Source: Gammaproteobacteria bacterium (GTDB lineage Bacteria; Gemmatimonadota; Gemmatimonadetes; Longimicrobiales; Gaopeijiaceae). From it: DNA of 64,000 nt. The notes beneath the pieces were generated by a model that saw only the letters and a program-made list of their open reading frames with translations, had not been told where the DNA came from and made no database searches. The stretch spans positions 186,001-250,000 of the forward strand of contig JAPPJO010000015.1 in NCBI GenBank assembly GCA_028820325.1. Reading direction: 5' to 3'. Positions 29,363 through 38,457 of this stretch are shown here, piece after piece (positions within the stretch are counted from its first letter, which is position 1; each line of letters opens with the position of its first letter). A program made the position numbers and the translations under genes.

Positions 29363-30306
29363 GGGTTCTCTTCTGGGGAACGGCGATCTTCGCCCTTCCC
29401 TCCCTCCGAAGCCTGGCCGATGCAGGCCATGAGATCGTGGGCGTGGTGACACAGCCCGACCGCCGGGCGGGCCGCGGACGGCGCCCGCGGCCCACGCCCG
29501 TGAAGGAAGCCGCCCTCGCCGCGGAATACCCGGTCTTCACCCCCGGGCGCCCGGGCCGCCCCGCCTTCCTGGCGCGCATGCGGGGCCTCCGGCCGGACCT
29601 CTCGGTGGTCGCCGCGTACGGGCACTTCCTGAGCCGCGAGGCGCTGGATCTCCCCGCCCTCGGGTCGATCAACGTGCACGCTTCCCTGCTCCCCGCACTG
29701 AGAGGCGCGGCCCCGGTGCACTGGGCCATCGCGCGCGGCCACCCGGTTACGGGAGTCACGATCATGCGCATGGTGAAAGCCATGGACGCCGGTCCCATCC
29801 TGCGGCAGGAAAGGACGGACATCCTCTCCGACGAGACCGCCGGCGAACTCTACGAGCGGCTGGCGCGGATGGGCGGCGGCGGGCTGGTGCGAGCCCTGGA
29901 GATGATGGACGCGGGCACGCTGGAGGAGCAGCCGCAGGACCACGCGCGGGCCACCTTCGCCCCCCGTCTCTCCCGACGCGACGCGCGGCTGCAGTGGGCT
30001 CGGCCCGCAGTGGAAGTGGCCCGCTGGATGCGCGCCATGGACCCGGCGCCCGGCGCGTGGAGCGAGCTGGAGGGCAGCCCCCTCAAGCTTTTTCGTCCGC
30101 GCGTGGTCCATGGCGGTGCCGCCACGGGACCAGAGGACCCGGAGCCCGGCACCGTGATCGGGGCGGACCCCGGCAAGGGGTTCCGCGTCGCGGCCGGGGA
30201 GGGCTCGGTAGAGGTGGGCGAGGTGCAGCCTGCCGGAAAAAGGCGCATGCCCGCGCGCGACTGGCTGCGGGGCCGGGCGGGCCGGGCGGGGCAGCGGTTG
30301 CGATGA
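29359..30306 (+). CDS. fmt: Methionyl-tRNA formyltransferase
   Basis: A 315-residue enzyme that formylates initiator Met-tRNA with 10-formyltetrahydrofolate. Seen are the N-terminal VLFWGTAIFALPSLRSL, the tetrahydrofolate and catalytic segment INVHASLLPALRGAAPVHWAI, and GVTIMRMVKAMDAGPIL. A C-terminal OB-type domain begins near residue 205. Start is the GTG overlapping the def stop; the frame is open upstream but that part is a shadow of def. The stop overlaps the next gene (ATGA). Confidence 0.94.
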   Translation: MRVLFWGTAIFALPSLRSLADAGHEIVGVVTQPDRRAGRGRRPRPTPVKEAALAAEYPVFTPGRPGRPAFLARMRGLRPDLSVVAAYGHFLSREALDLPALGSINVHASLLPALRGAAPVHWAIARGHPVTGVTIMRMVKAMDAGPILRQERTDILSDETAGELYERLARMGGGGLVRALEMMDAGTLEEQPQDHARATFAPRLSRRDARLQWARPAVEVARWMRAMDPAPGAWSELEGSPLKLFRPRVVHGGAATGPEDPEPGTVIGADPGKGFRVAAGEGSVEVGEVQPAGKRRMPARDWLRGRAGRAGQRLR

Positions 30307-30923
30307 TACCCCCGCTGCACGTCGTCACCGACGACCGCATCCTGGCGAGATCGAGCTTTTCCGCGTCGGCCCTCGAGGTGCTGGAGGCGGGCGGCGCACG
30401 GGTCGCCCTCCACGTGCGCGGGCCGCGCACCTCGGGGCGCGCGCTCTATCGGGCCGCCGCCGGCCTCATCCGCCCGGCGCGCCGCAGCGGCGGCTGGCTG
30501 GTGGTCAACGATCGCGTGGACGTGGCCCTGGTGCTGGGCATCAGGCGCGTTCACCTGGGCGGCCGGTCGATGCCCGCGGCGGTTGCCCGCCGCCTTCTCG
30601 GAGCGGATGCCCATGTGGGCCGTTCGGTGCATTCGGCCGCCGAGGCCGGTGGGGATGACGGCCGGATCGATTATCTTCTTGCGGGAGCGGTGTTCGCGAC
30701 GCCTTCCCATGCGGGGATCGCACCGGGCGGAATCGAAGTGGTGCGGGCCGTCAAGGCCGCAAGCCCGGCCCCCGTGGTGGGCATCGGAGGCATCACCGCC
30801 GGCCGGGCGCCACAGGTGCTCGCCGCCGGCGCCCGCGGAGTGGCGGTCATCCGCGCGGTGTGGGACGCACCATCGCCCGGGGATGGCGTGAGGCGTTTTC
30901 TGGACTCGTGGCCCGAGGAGTGA
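30303..30923 (+). CDS. thiE: Thiamine phosphate synthase family protein (ThiE or TenI-like)
   Basis: A 206-residue TIM barrel of the ThiE/TenI family, shorter and more divergent than typical ThiE. Recognisable parts are VNDRVDVALVLGIRRVHLG, the GRSVHSAAEA loop, VFATPSHAG and the C-terminal phosphate site VVGIGGITAGRAPQVLAAGARGVAV. In standard ThiE the HLG motif continues with Gln and the T-K motif has Lys; here they read HLGG and TPSH. This resembles TenI paralogues, which aromatise thiazole phosphate rather than couple it. Either role fits its place before thiS and thiG. Confidence 0.82.
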   Translation: MIPPLHVVTDDRILARSSFSASALEVLEAGGARVALHVRGPRTSGRALYRAAAGLIRPARRSGGWLVVNDRVDVALVLGIRRVHLGGRSMPAAVARRLLGADAHVGRSVHSAAEAGGDDGRIDYLLAGAVFATPSHAGIAPGGIEVVRAVKAASPAPVVGIGGITAGRAPQVLAAGARGVAVIRAVWDAPSPGDGVRRFLDSWPEE

Positions 30924-30934
30924 CAACCACCGGA

Positions 30935-31147
30935 ATGGACGGCAAGGTGACGATCCGCCTGAACGGAAAGGCGCGAGAGGTGGGCGCGGACATCACCGTG
31001 TCCGGCCTCCTCGACGAGTTGGGCCTGGTCCCCGGGATGGTGGTCGTCGAACGCAACCGGGAAATCCTCGCCCGCGAGAGCTACGCCACGGTGCGTCTGA
31101 GCGAGGGCGACCAACTGGAACTGGTTCACTTCGTGGGCGGCGGGTGA
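30935..31147 (+). CDS. thiS: Sulfur carrier protein ThiS
   Basis: A 70-residue ubiquitin-fold protein ending in the diglycine tail required for adenylation and thiocarboxylation (FVGGG). It carries sulfur to ThiG for thiazole synthesis. The internal pattern TIRLNGKAREV and the LLDELGL helix are typical. The ATG at 30935 gives the usual length. A GTG at 30920 that overlaps the upstream stop is a possible alternative in this overlap-rich genome. Confidence 0.9.
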   Translation: MDGKVTIRLNGKAREVGADITVSGLLDELGLVPGMVVVERNREILARESYATVRLSEGDQLELVHFVGGG

Positions 31148-31153
31148 TGCTTC

Positions 31154-31204
31154 CGGCGGCAGGGAGCCGCGGGGAGCGGAGTTGCGACCCCCGCCAGGCC
31201 GCCG
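31154..31204 (+). other. Nested stem-loop between thiS and thiG
   Basis: CGGCGGC (31154-31160) pairs perfectly with GCCGCCG (31198-31204). Inside it GCGGGG (31169-31174) pairs with CCCCGC (31189-31194). There is no T-run. The structure ends where a promoter-like sequence begins, so it may mark the end of the upstream transcript. Complementary GC-rich heptamers are common by chance here, so the support is modest. Confidence 0.35.
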
Positions 31205-31207
31205 AGC

Positions 31208-31235
31208 CTGATAACGCAGTAGACAACAATATATG
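31208..31235 (+). promoter_or_regulatory. Candidate thiG promoter
   Basis: The only AT-rich patch in this run. CTGATA (31208-31213) as -35 and TATATG (31230-31235) as -10 are 16 bases apart and each match consensus at 4 of 6 positions. Two copies of CAGTAGA flank the -10 (31217 and 31237), 20 bases apart. The predicted leader is about 36 bases. No TPP riboswitch is recognisable before thiE, thiS or thiG. Confidence 0.4.
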
Positions 31236-31277
31236 TCAGTAGATACCAGTACCGGCGGACGGAGCCAAGAGGCGGTG

Positions 31278-32063
31278 ATGTCGACACACGCGAGCGCCGA
31301 CACCCCGTTCGTGGTCGGGGGCAGAGAGTTCCGCTCCCGCCTGATCGTGGGGACCGGCAAGTATCCCGACAACGAGACCATGGTGCGGGCCATCCGCGCC
31401 AGCGGCTCGGACATGGTGACGGTGGCGGTGCGGCGGATAGACCTCGACCGCACCCGCGAGGAAGGTATCCTGTACCATCTCGACCCCGGCGAGTTCTTCC
31501 TCCTGGCCAACACCGCGGGCTGCTACACCGCCGCGGACGCAATCCGCTATGCGAGGCTGGCCCGCGCCGCGGGGTTCAACGAGTGGCTGAAGCTGGAGGT
31601 GATCGGTGACGAGACCACCCTGCTCCCGGACACGCAGGCGACCCTCGACGCCGCCCGGGTGCTCGTGGCGGAAGGGTTCAAGGTGATGGCCTACACCAAC
31701 GAGGACCTCATCACCGCCCTTCGGCTGGAGGATGCGGGGTGCGTGGCGGTGATGCCCCTCGCGAGCCCCATCGGGAGCGGCCTCGGGCTGCTCAACCCGT
31801 ACTACGTGCGCGCGATCAAGGAGCGCTGCGAGGTCCCGATTATCGTGGACGCCGGGGTGGGCACCGCCTCGGATGCCTGCCTCACCATGGAGCAGGGGGT
31901 GGACGGGGTGCTCATGAACACCGCCATCGCGGCGGCCCGCGATCCCGTGCGCATGGCGGCCGCGATGCGCGAGGCGGTGGTCGCGGGCCGGCTCGCCTAC
32001 CTGGCAGGCCGCATGCCCACGCGCGAGGTGGCGGTCCCCTCCTCGCCCCCGCTGCCGGAGTAG
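31278..32063 (+). CDS. thiG: Thiazole synthase
   Basis: A 261-residue TIM barrel that builds the thiazole phosphate of thiamine from deoxyxylulose phosphate, dehydroglycine and ThiS thiocarboxylate. Typical segments are SRLIVGTGKYPD, the Schiff-base Lys region NEWLKLEVIGD (about residue 105), AVMPLASPIGSGLGL and VDAGVGTASDACLTMEQGVDGVLMNTAI. The ATG at 31278 has AGAGG upstream and gives the usual N-terminus. The earlier ATG at 31233 lies inside the promoter-like patch. ThiH or ThiO, the dehydroglycine source, is not in the window. Confidence 0.96.
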   Translation: MSTHASADTPFVVGGREFRSRLIVGTGKYPDNETMVRAIRASGSDMVTVAVRRIDLDRTREEGILYHLDPGEFFLLANTAGCYTAADAIRYARLARAAGFNEWLKLEVIGDETTLLPDTQATLDAARVLVAEGFKVMAYTNEDLITALRLEDAGCVAVMPLASPIGSGLGLLNPYYVRAIKERCEVPIIVDAGVGTASDACLTMEQGVDGVLMNTAIAAARDPVRMAAAMREAVVAGRLAYLAGRMPTREVAVPSSPPLPE

Positions 32064-32079
32064 CACGCGCGAGCGGCGA

Positions 32080-33390
32080 ATGGGCGCGGACGGATCGCGC
32101 GACGCCAGAAGAGTCGCGTTCCGGGTGCTCGCCGCCTGCACCCGGGGCCAGCGTCTGGATCGCGCTCTGGACACGCGCGCCGGCGCCCTGTCGCCCCGCG
32201 ACCGGCACTGGGTGCACGCCCTCGCCTACGGGGTGGCGCGGCTGCGCGGCCGCCTGGACTACACGATCGCGCTGCACGCGCGCCGGGGACCTGAGCGGCT
32301 CGATGCGGCGGTCCTCGACCTGCTGCGCATGGGCGCGTACCAACTGCACTACATGGAGGGCGTGCCCACGTACGCGGCGGTGTCGTCCACAGTGGAGCTC
32401 GCGCGCGCGGCCGGTGCCGGAAGGGCTGCAGGACTGATCAACGCCGTTCTGCGCGCCTCGGCACGCGAGGGATCGCCCGCGGACGCCTTCCCCAACCGCG
32501 AGACCGACCTCGAGGACCATCTCACGCACTGGCACTCCCATCCCCGGTGGCTGGTGCGACGCTGGCTCGCGCGCTGGGGGGCGACCGCCACCGAGGCGCT
32601 CCTGAGGCATGACAACGGTGTGCCAGGGCTCTTCTTCCGCCCCGTGGGCATCGAACCCGAACCCGCCCTCAAGCGGTTGCGGGCCGCCGGCCTGACCGCA
32701 ACCGCAGCCGGGCTCGGCTCCGGTTGCCTGCGTCTCGCGGCCGGGACCGACCCGGCGCGCGTGCTCGGGGCCGTCCCCGGCGTCATCCAGGACCCCGGCG
32801 CCGCGCTGGTGGCGCGCTACGCCGACCCACCTCCGGGCGCCCTCGTGGCCGATCTGTGCGCCGCACCCGGGGGCAAGGCGCTGGTGCTATCGGAACGCGC
32901 AGGGTACGTGCTGGCAGCCGACCTTTCCCCGCCCCGCCTGAAGCTCGTGACCGGGTCCGCCCTGCGCCTCGGAGCCCGCGTGGGCGCCGTGGTCGCGGAC
33001 GCCGGTGCCGCACCCGTGCGCCGGGCCGACCTCGTCCTGGTGGATGCGCCGTGCACCGGCACGGGTACCCTGGCCCGCCGTCCCGACGTCAGATGGCGCC
33101 TGACGGAGACGGATCCCGCGAGGCTGGCCGGCGTCCAGTCCCGGCTCCTCGCGGGTGCATCCCGGGCCGTTCCCGCCGGGGGACTTCTGGTGTACTCCAC
33201 GTGTACATTGGAGCCAGAGGAAAACGTCGACGTCGTGGAGGGATTCCTGAGCCGGCACCCCGAATTCCGCCGGGAAGCTCCCGAAGACATGGATCCGGAG
33301 GTCATGGACGATCGCGGTCACCTGTGCGTCCTGCCGCAGAGCACCGGTTTCGACGGCGCGTTCGCGGCGCGCATGCGGAGAATCCGATGA
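32080..33390 (+). CDS. rsmB: 16S rRNA m5C967 methyltransferase
   Basis: A 436-residue RsmB (Sun/Fmu) protein. The N-terminal 140 residues form the NusB-like RNA-binding domain. The SAM domain follows with DLCAAPGGKALVL, the catalytic Cys in VDAPCTGTGTLARRPD, and the second conserved Cys in VYSTCTLEPEEN. It methylates C967 of 16S rRNA. Start ATG lies 17 bases after thiG. The stop overlaps the PASTA gene (ATGA). Confidence 0.93.
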   Translation: MGADGSRDARRVAFRVLAACTRGQRLDRALDTRAGALSPRDRHWVHALAYGVARLRGRLDYTIALHARRGPERLDAAVLDLLRMGAYQLHYMEGVPTYAAVSSTVELARAAGAGRAAGLINAVLRASAREGSPADAFPNRETDLEDHLTHWHSHPRWLVRRWLARWGATATEALLRHDNGVPGLFFRPVGIEPEPALKRLRAAGLTATAAGLGSGCLRLAAGTDPARVLGAVPGVIQDPGAALVARYADPPPGALVADLCAAPGGKALVLSERAGYVLAADLSPPRLKLVTGSALRLGARVGAVVADAGAAPVRRADLVLVDAPCTGTGTLARRPDVRWRLTETDPARLAGVQSRLLAGASRAVPAGGLLVYSTCTLEPEENVDVVEGFLSRHPEFRREAPEDMDPEVMDDRGHLCVLPQSTGFDGAFAARMRRIR

Positions 33391-34340
33391 GGCTGGGAAG
33401 CTCGATTGGTCGGCGCAGGCCCGCCCGTGGCGGCGGTCGCAAGCGCCGTTCGACGAAAAGGAAGAGACGCGCAAGCTCCCGCGGAAGGCGTCCGGCCGGA
33501 GTCCTCGGGCGCGTGCTGCGCGGCGCGGTTCTGCTGGGCGTGATGTTCGTTGGCGGCTACGTGGCCGCCACTCGGGTCGTATTCCCGGTGCCCGCTCCGC
33601 CTCCGGACCTGCTGAGCGTGCCCGATCTGACCGGACTCGACCTGGAAGCCGCCGCTGCGCGCGCCGCAGGGGCGGGACTCGGGCTGGGCGCCGTCGACTC
33701 GATGTACCACCCCTCCGCCGCCACCGGCTCCATCCTGGGCCAGACCCCGCTGCCCGGCCAGCTCGCCCTTCCCGGAGCGGCCATCGAATTCGCCATCAGC
33801 CTGGGTCCGGAGCATCGCGCCGTTCCCGACGTGATCGGCCAGCACGAACGGAGGGCGCGCGTCCTCCTCGGAGCGAACGGGTTCACGGTCGCCGTGGACT
33901 CCCTGGAGGACGCGGAGCCCGCCGGCGAAGTGGTCGCCATGGAACCGGAGGCGGGAACCGCCGTGGCCCTGCCTTTCGAAGTGCGGCTCGCGATCAGCCT
34001 GGGGCCGCCGGTGGTGGAAATGCCGATCCTCCTCGGACTGAGCGAGGAGGAAGCCTTCCTCCTGCTCGACTCCCTCGGGCTCTTCGTCACCGAGATCGAA
34101 ATGGACGCGCTCACGAGTTTGGAGCCGGCCGTGGTAATCGAGCAGGATCCGGCGGCGGCGAGCACCGTGGAGGTGGGGTCCGAAGTGCGGCTGGTGATCG
34201 GCGACCGCGCGCTGCTGCCGGGCGGCCTCCCCCGGCCCGACACAGCCGGAAACGCAGGAACAATCACCATGGGTGCGAACATGATAAGGGTGATATCGTT
34301 ACAGGTTCGATCCGCTGGTTCCGAGAGGCCGTCGACATGA
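33387..34340 (+). CDS. Membrane protein with three PASTA domains and no kinase domain
   Basis: A 317-residue protein. A strongly basic 35-residue N-terminus is followed by one transmembrane helix (about 40-62) and three tandem PASTA domains (about 72-285) facing the periplasm. PASTA domains bind peptidoglycan fragments in Ser/Thr kinases and penicillin-binding proteins; here no such partner domain is attached. The last 45 residues, after the third domain, are less ordered, and the DNA there is more AT-rich. It overlaps rsmB at the start and the TlpA-like gene at the end. A cell-wall sensing or anchoring role is inferred only. Confidence 0.88.
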   Translation: MRLGSSIGRRRPARGGGRKRRSTKRKRRASSRGRRPAGVLGRVLRGAVLLGVMFVGGYVAATRVVFPVPAPPPDLLSVPDLTGLDLEAAAARAAGAGLGLGAVDSMYHPSAATGSILGQTPLPGQLALPGAAIEFAISLGPEHRAVPDVIGQHERRARVLLGANGFTVAVDSLEDAEPAGEVVAMEPEAGTAVALPFEVRLAISLGPPVVEMPILLGLSEEEAFLLLDSLGLFVTEIEMDALTSLEPAVVIEQDPAAASTVEVGSEVRLVIGDRALLPGGLPRPDTAGNAGTITMGANMIRVISLQVRSAGSERPST

Positions 34341-34894
34341 CCCACAGACCTTCGCGCATTCCGTATCTGGTGGCCGTGCTGGGGGCCGGTGCGCTCGTCC
34401 TCATGGCCTGGGCGGGCCGGGGACGGTTTCAGCCGGTAGGCCTGGGGGCCGACGCCCCGGCCTTCACGATCTCCGACCTCCAGGGGACCCCCGTCTCCCT
34501 CGAGGATCACCGCGGCCGGGTGGTGCTGGTCAACATCTGGGCCACCTGGTGCGGCCCCTGCATCGTGGAGATGCCCTCGATGCAGCGCCTGTACGAACAG
34601 CTCGACGGCCAGCCCTTCGATATCCTCGCCGTAAGCGTGGATGCGGCGCAGGGCGAGCGCGATGAAGCCGGCAATCCCGGCGGCGACGTGGGCCTGTTCG
34701 CCCGCGAGCACGGGCTCACCTTCACGATCCTGCACGACGCGTCCGGGCGGATCAGGCAGACCTACCGAACCACTGGGGTCCCCGAGTCCTTCCTGATCGG
34801 CAAGGACGGGGTCATCTACAAGAAGATCGCGGGAGCAACCGAGTGGGATTCCCCGGAAAACCTCGAACTGATCCAGAGGCTGCTGGCAAGCTGA
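34337..34894 (+). CDS. TlpA/ResA-like thioredoxin-fold protein
   Basis: A 185-residue membrane-anchored protein: an N-terminal hydrophobic segment (about 9-26), then an AhpC/TSA-like thioredoxin domain with the redox motif WCGPC (Cys72, Cys75) in VNIWATWCGPCIVEMP. The cis-Pro segment is TTGVPESFLIG. Such proteins reduce disulfides on the periplasmic side, often for cytochrome c maturation. This organism clearly makes c-type cytochromes (14145 and 52034), which fits. The ATG overlaps the PASTA gene stop, and its end overlaps the YbbR gene by 52 bases. Confidence 0.92.
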   Translation: MTHRPSRIPYLVAVLGAGALVLMAWAGRGRFQPVGLGADAPAFTISDLQGTPVSLEDHRGRVVLVNIWATWCGPCIVEMPSMQRLYEQLDGQPFDILAVSVDAAQGERDEAGNPGGDVGLFAREHGLTFTILHDASGRIRQTYRTTGVPESFLIGKDGVIYKKIAGATEWDSPENLELIQRLLAS

Positions 34895-35582
34895 AGCTGC
34901 CCTGGCAGGCATCCGAGTCGGGGCGCAACTCGACTCCGATGCTTGCCGCGCTTGCGCTTGCTGTCGTTCTGTGGGTCGTCGTGCAGATGGAGCAGCCGGA
35001 GCGCCGGGCCTTCGACGGCGTGCCGGTGCGCGTGCAGCTGAACGATCCACAGTGGGCGGTCTCGGGTACCCCGACGCCCTCCAGCGCGACGGTTCGGCTG
35101 GCGGGCACGGCCCGTCAACTCCTGCGCCTCGCCGGGAACCAGCCTTCGATCATGGTCCCCGTGGATGCGGTGGGCTCCGCCGACACGTCCCTGGTGATCG
35201 ATCGCAACTGGGTGCGCCTGCAGGGCATCGAGGGAGTGGTCGTCGAGGCCGTGGAGCCGGCCGCGGTCGCCATCGCCTTCGAACCCATGGTGGCGGTGGA
35301 GGTGCCCGTCGCCCCCACCGTGGTCGGCGTCCCGCGTGACGAGTTGACGTTGGCCGCGCCCCCCACCGCCTCCCCCGCGACCATTCGCGTAATCGGGCCG
35401 GCAAGCCGGGTCGCGGAGCTCAGCACGATTCGCCTCGATCCCGTGGACCTGTCGCGCATCGCGGGGTCGCAGGTGGTTCGCGTGGGCGTCGGCAACGGCA
35501 TTTCGGGCGAGTTGATCAGCTTCTCGCCGGACACGGTCGAAGTGCGGGTCGAGCTGGTCGGCAGAGAGGGGTCCGAGGGGCG

Positions 35583-35586
<4 letters not shown>
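34843..35586 (+). CDS. YbbR-domain membrane protein (CdaR-like)
   Basis: A 247-residue protein with one N-terminal transmembrane helix (about residues 33-48) and tandem YbbR repeats outside the membrane. In Firmicutes the YbbR protein CdaR controls the c-di-AMP cyclase CdaA; no cdaA is visible here. The GTG at 34843 is chosen because it has GGAG upstream and leaves the usual short cytoplasmic segment before the helix. The next in-frame ATG, at 34939, would start inside the helix. The 52-base overlap with the TlpA-like gene is the longest in the window. It overlaps tsaD by 4 bases. Confidence 0.83.
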
Positions 35587-36626
<1,040 letters not shown>

Positions 36627-36715
36627 CTCCCGACGCTCTCGAAACCATCCGCGGAGCGGCATGCCCGAATCCCGTGCGCGCCGGCCCGACCCCACCCTGA
36701 ACCCCCTGGCTACCC

Positions 36716-37576
36716 GTGTATCCAATCCTCTTCCGCTTTCCCGAATGGGTGCCGGTGCTCGGCGGAGAGCCGGTCACCTCCTTCGGGGTCATGCTCTTCC
36801 TGGCCTTCCTGGCGGCCGGCTACCTGTTGCGCGCACGGATGAGCGAGACCGGCATCCATCCCGACCGCGCCTGGGACCTCGTGTTCGCCGCGGTGATCGG
36901 GGGAATCATCGGAGCCAAGCTGTACTACGTGTTTCTCAACTTCCCCAGGCTCGTCGAGAATCCGCGGTTCCTGTTCGCGCGCGGCGGGCTGGTGTGGTAC
37001 GGGGGCTTCCTCGGCGGAACCGCGGCCGTCCTGTACCAGATGAAGCGGCTCGGCCTGCCCGTGCGCCAGACGCTCGATCTGACCGCCCCGTCGATGGCGA
37101 TGGCGTACGCGGTGGGGCGACTCGGGTGCTTCCTGGTCGGGGACGACTACGGCCGCCCGACGGCCTCGTGGGTGGGAATCCGCTTTCCGCAGGGTTCACC
37201 CCCCAGTTCGGTGGACAACCTGGCCCGCTTCGGGATCGAAACGGATCCGGCTCTGGTGGAAGCCTACGGACAGATCGTGCCGGTACATCCCACGCAGTTG
37301 TACGAGATCGCCATGGCGCTGGCGATCTTCGCGATCGTCTGGCGTCTGCGGCACGGCGCGCATCCTCCCGGCTGGGTGTTTGCGCTGTGGCTGGCGCTGG
37401 CCTCGGCGGCCCGCTTTCTGGTCGAATTCGTGCGCGCCAAGGACGACCGCTTCCTGGGCAGCCTGACCATCGCGCAGGTCATCAGCCTCCTGCTGATCGC
37501 GGCGGCGGCGGCGGCGATGGTCCGTCTCGCGTCCCGGAACGGTGGGCCGCGCCCGAAGAAGGCGAGGGCGCCGTGA
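36716..37576 (+). CDS. lgt: Prolipoprotein diacylglyceryl transferase
   Basis: A 286-residue inner-membrane enzyme that attaches diacylglycerol to the lipobox Cys of prolipoproteins. About seven transmembrane helices are visible. The signature is GRLGCFLVGDDYG, a variant of the GRxGNFxNGE type in which Asn is Cys, as in many non-proteobacterial forms. VPVHPTQLYE carries the conserved His and Tyr. GTG start has no obvious ribosome binding site. It serves the lipoproteins encoded at 6065, 14145 and 17359, among others. Its stop overlaps the next gene (GTGA). Confidence 0.94.
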   Translation: MYPILFRFPEWVPVLGGEPVTSFGVMLFLAFLAAGYLLRARMSETGIHPDRAWDLVFAAVIGGIIGAKLYYVFLNFPRLVENPRFLFARGGLVWYGGFLGGTAAVLYQMKRLGLPVRQTLDLTAPSMAMAYAVGRLGCFLVGDDYGRPTASWVGIRFPQGSPPSSVDNLARFGIETDPALVEAYGQIVPVHPTQLYEIAMALAIFAIVWRLRHGAHPPGWVFALWLALASAARFLVEFVRAKDDRFLGSLTIAQVISLLLIAAAAAAMVRLASRNGGPRPKKARAP

Positions 37577-38457
37577 GCCATCCCGGCCGCGCATTCACCA
37601 TACTTCACGGCTCGGACCTGCACTTCGGGCGGCCGCACGCGCCTGCGGCCGCCGCCGACTTCCTCACGTTGGCGCACTCCGTCTCGCCCGACCTGATCGC
37701 GCTCTCGGGCGACTTCACGCAGCGTGCCAAGAACCGCGAATACGAGGCGGCGGCCGCCTACCTGAAGCGCCTTCCCCAGGTCCCGCTTGTGGTCACGCCC
37801 GGCAACCACGACGTGCCCCTGTACCGCCTGTGGGAGCGCGCCTTCGCACCCTTCCGCAACTACCGCCGCTGGATCGCGGACGAACTCGACACCGAACACG
37901 ACCTCGGCGGAGCGGTCGTGGTCGCGCTCAACACCACCACGCCCGACCGCACCATCGTGAACGGCAACGTGGCCGACGAACAGCTGGAACGTGCGGCGGC
38001 GGCGTTCGCCCGGGCCGGAAACGGGGGCCTGCGCGCGCTGGTGGTGCACCACGCGCTGGTCGGAGCGCCCGAAGGGGATCTCATCGCTGCCCTCCCCCGC
38101 GCCCGCCGCATCGTCGCCCGGCTGGCCGAAATGGGCGTGGAGCTGGTGCTGTTCGGCCACCTTCATCGCGCTTTCATCTCGGTGGGCGTTCCGAGCGGTC
38201 CGTCGACGAATGGATCGGGGGAGGCGGATTCGCCCGTGCTGCTGGTATGCAGCGGCACCACGGCGTCCGACCGGGGGCGCGGAAGGGAGAAGGGCAAGAA
38301 CAGCTGCAACCTTGTGCGGGTGACGAACGACAGGATCGCGGTGACCCGGTATCTGCGCTCCTCCCTGGAGGATGGCTTCCGGCCGGTCGCGCGCGACACC
38401 TTCCCCCGCCACGACTTCGCACAGCCACCGTCGCCAGGTACCGCGGGCAGCGCGTGA
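37573..38457 (+). CDS. Calcineurin-like metallophosphoesterase
   Basis: A 294-residue enzyme with all five motifs of the superfamily: SDLHFG, SGDFTQRAK, TPGNHDVPLY, a VHHALVG motif and FGHLHRA. The layout resembles CpdA-like phosphodiesterases, but the substrate cannot be assigned. The hydrolase should be cytoplasmic, as no signal peptide is seen. It lies between lgt and omp85 with 4-base overlaps both ways, so a link to envelope biogenesis, for example lipid phosphate hydrolysis, is possible but speculative. A longer frame running back to 36145 is a shadow of tsaD and lgt. Confidence 0.88.
   Translation: MSHPGRAFTILHGSDLHFGRPHAPAAAADFLTLAHSVSPDLIALSGDFTQRAKNREYEAAAAYLKRLPQVPLVVTPGNHDVPLYRLWERAFAPFRNYRRWIADELDTEHDLGGAVVVALNTTTPDRTIVNGNVADEQLERAAAAFARAGNGGLRALVVHHALVGAPEGDLIAALPRARRIVARLAEMGVELVLFGHLHRAFISVGVPSGPSTNGSGEADSPVLLVCSGTTASDRGRGREKGKNSCNLVRVTNDRIAVTRYLRSSLEDGFRPVARDTFPRHDFAQPPSPGTAGSA

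Noticed and set aside
31148..31232. Possible TPP riboswitch before thiG
   Set aside because: CCTGATAACG is reminiscent of the 3' core, but the conserved CUGAGA and the paired P4/P5 arms are missing.
34304..34313. GGTTCGATCC resembling a tRNA T-loop
   Set aside because: It lies inside the PASTA gene next to the tlpA start; no acceptor, D or anticodon stems can be drawn around it.
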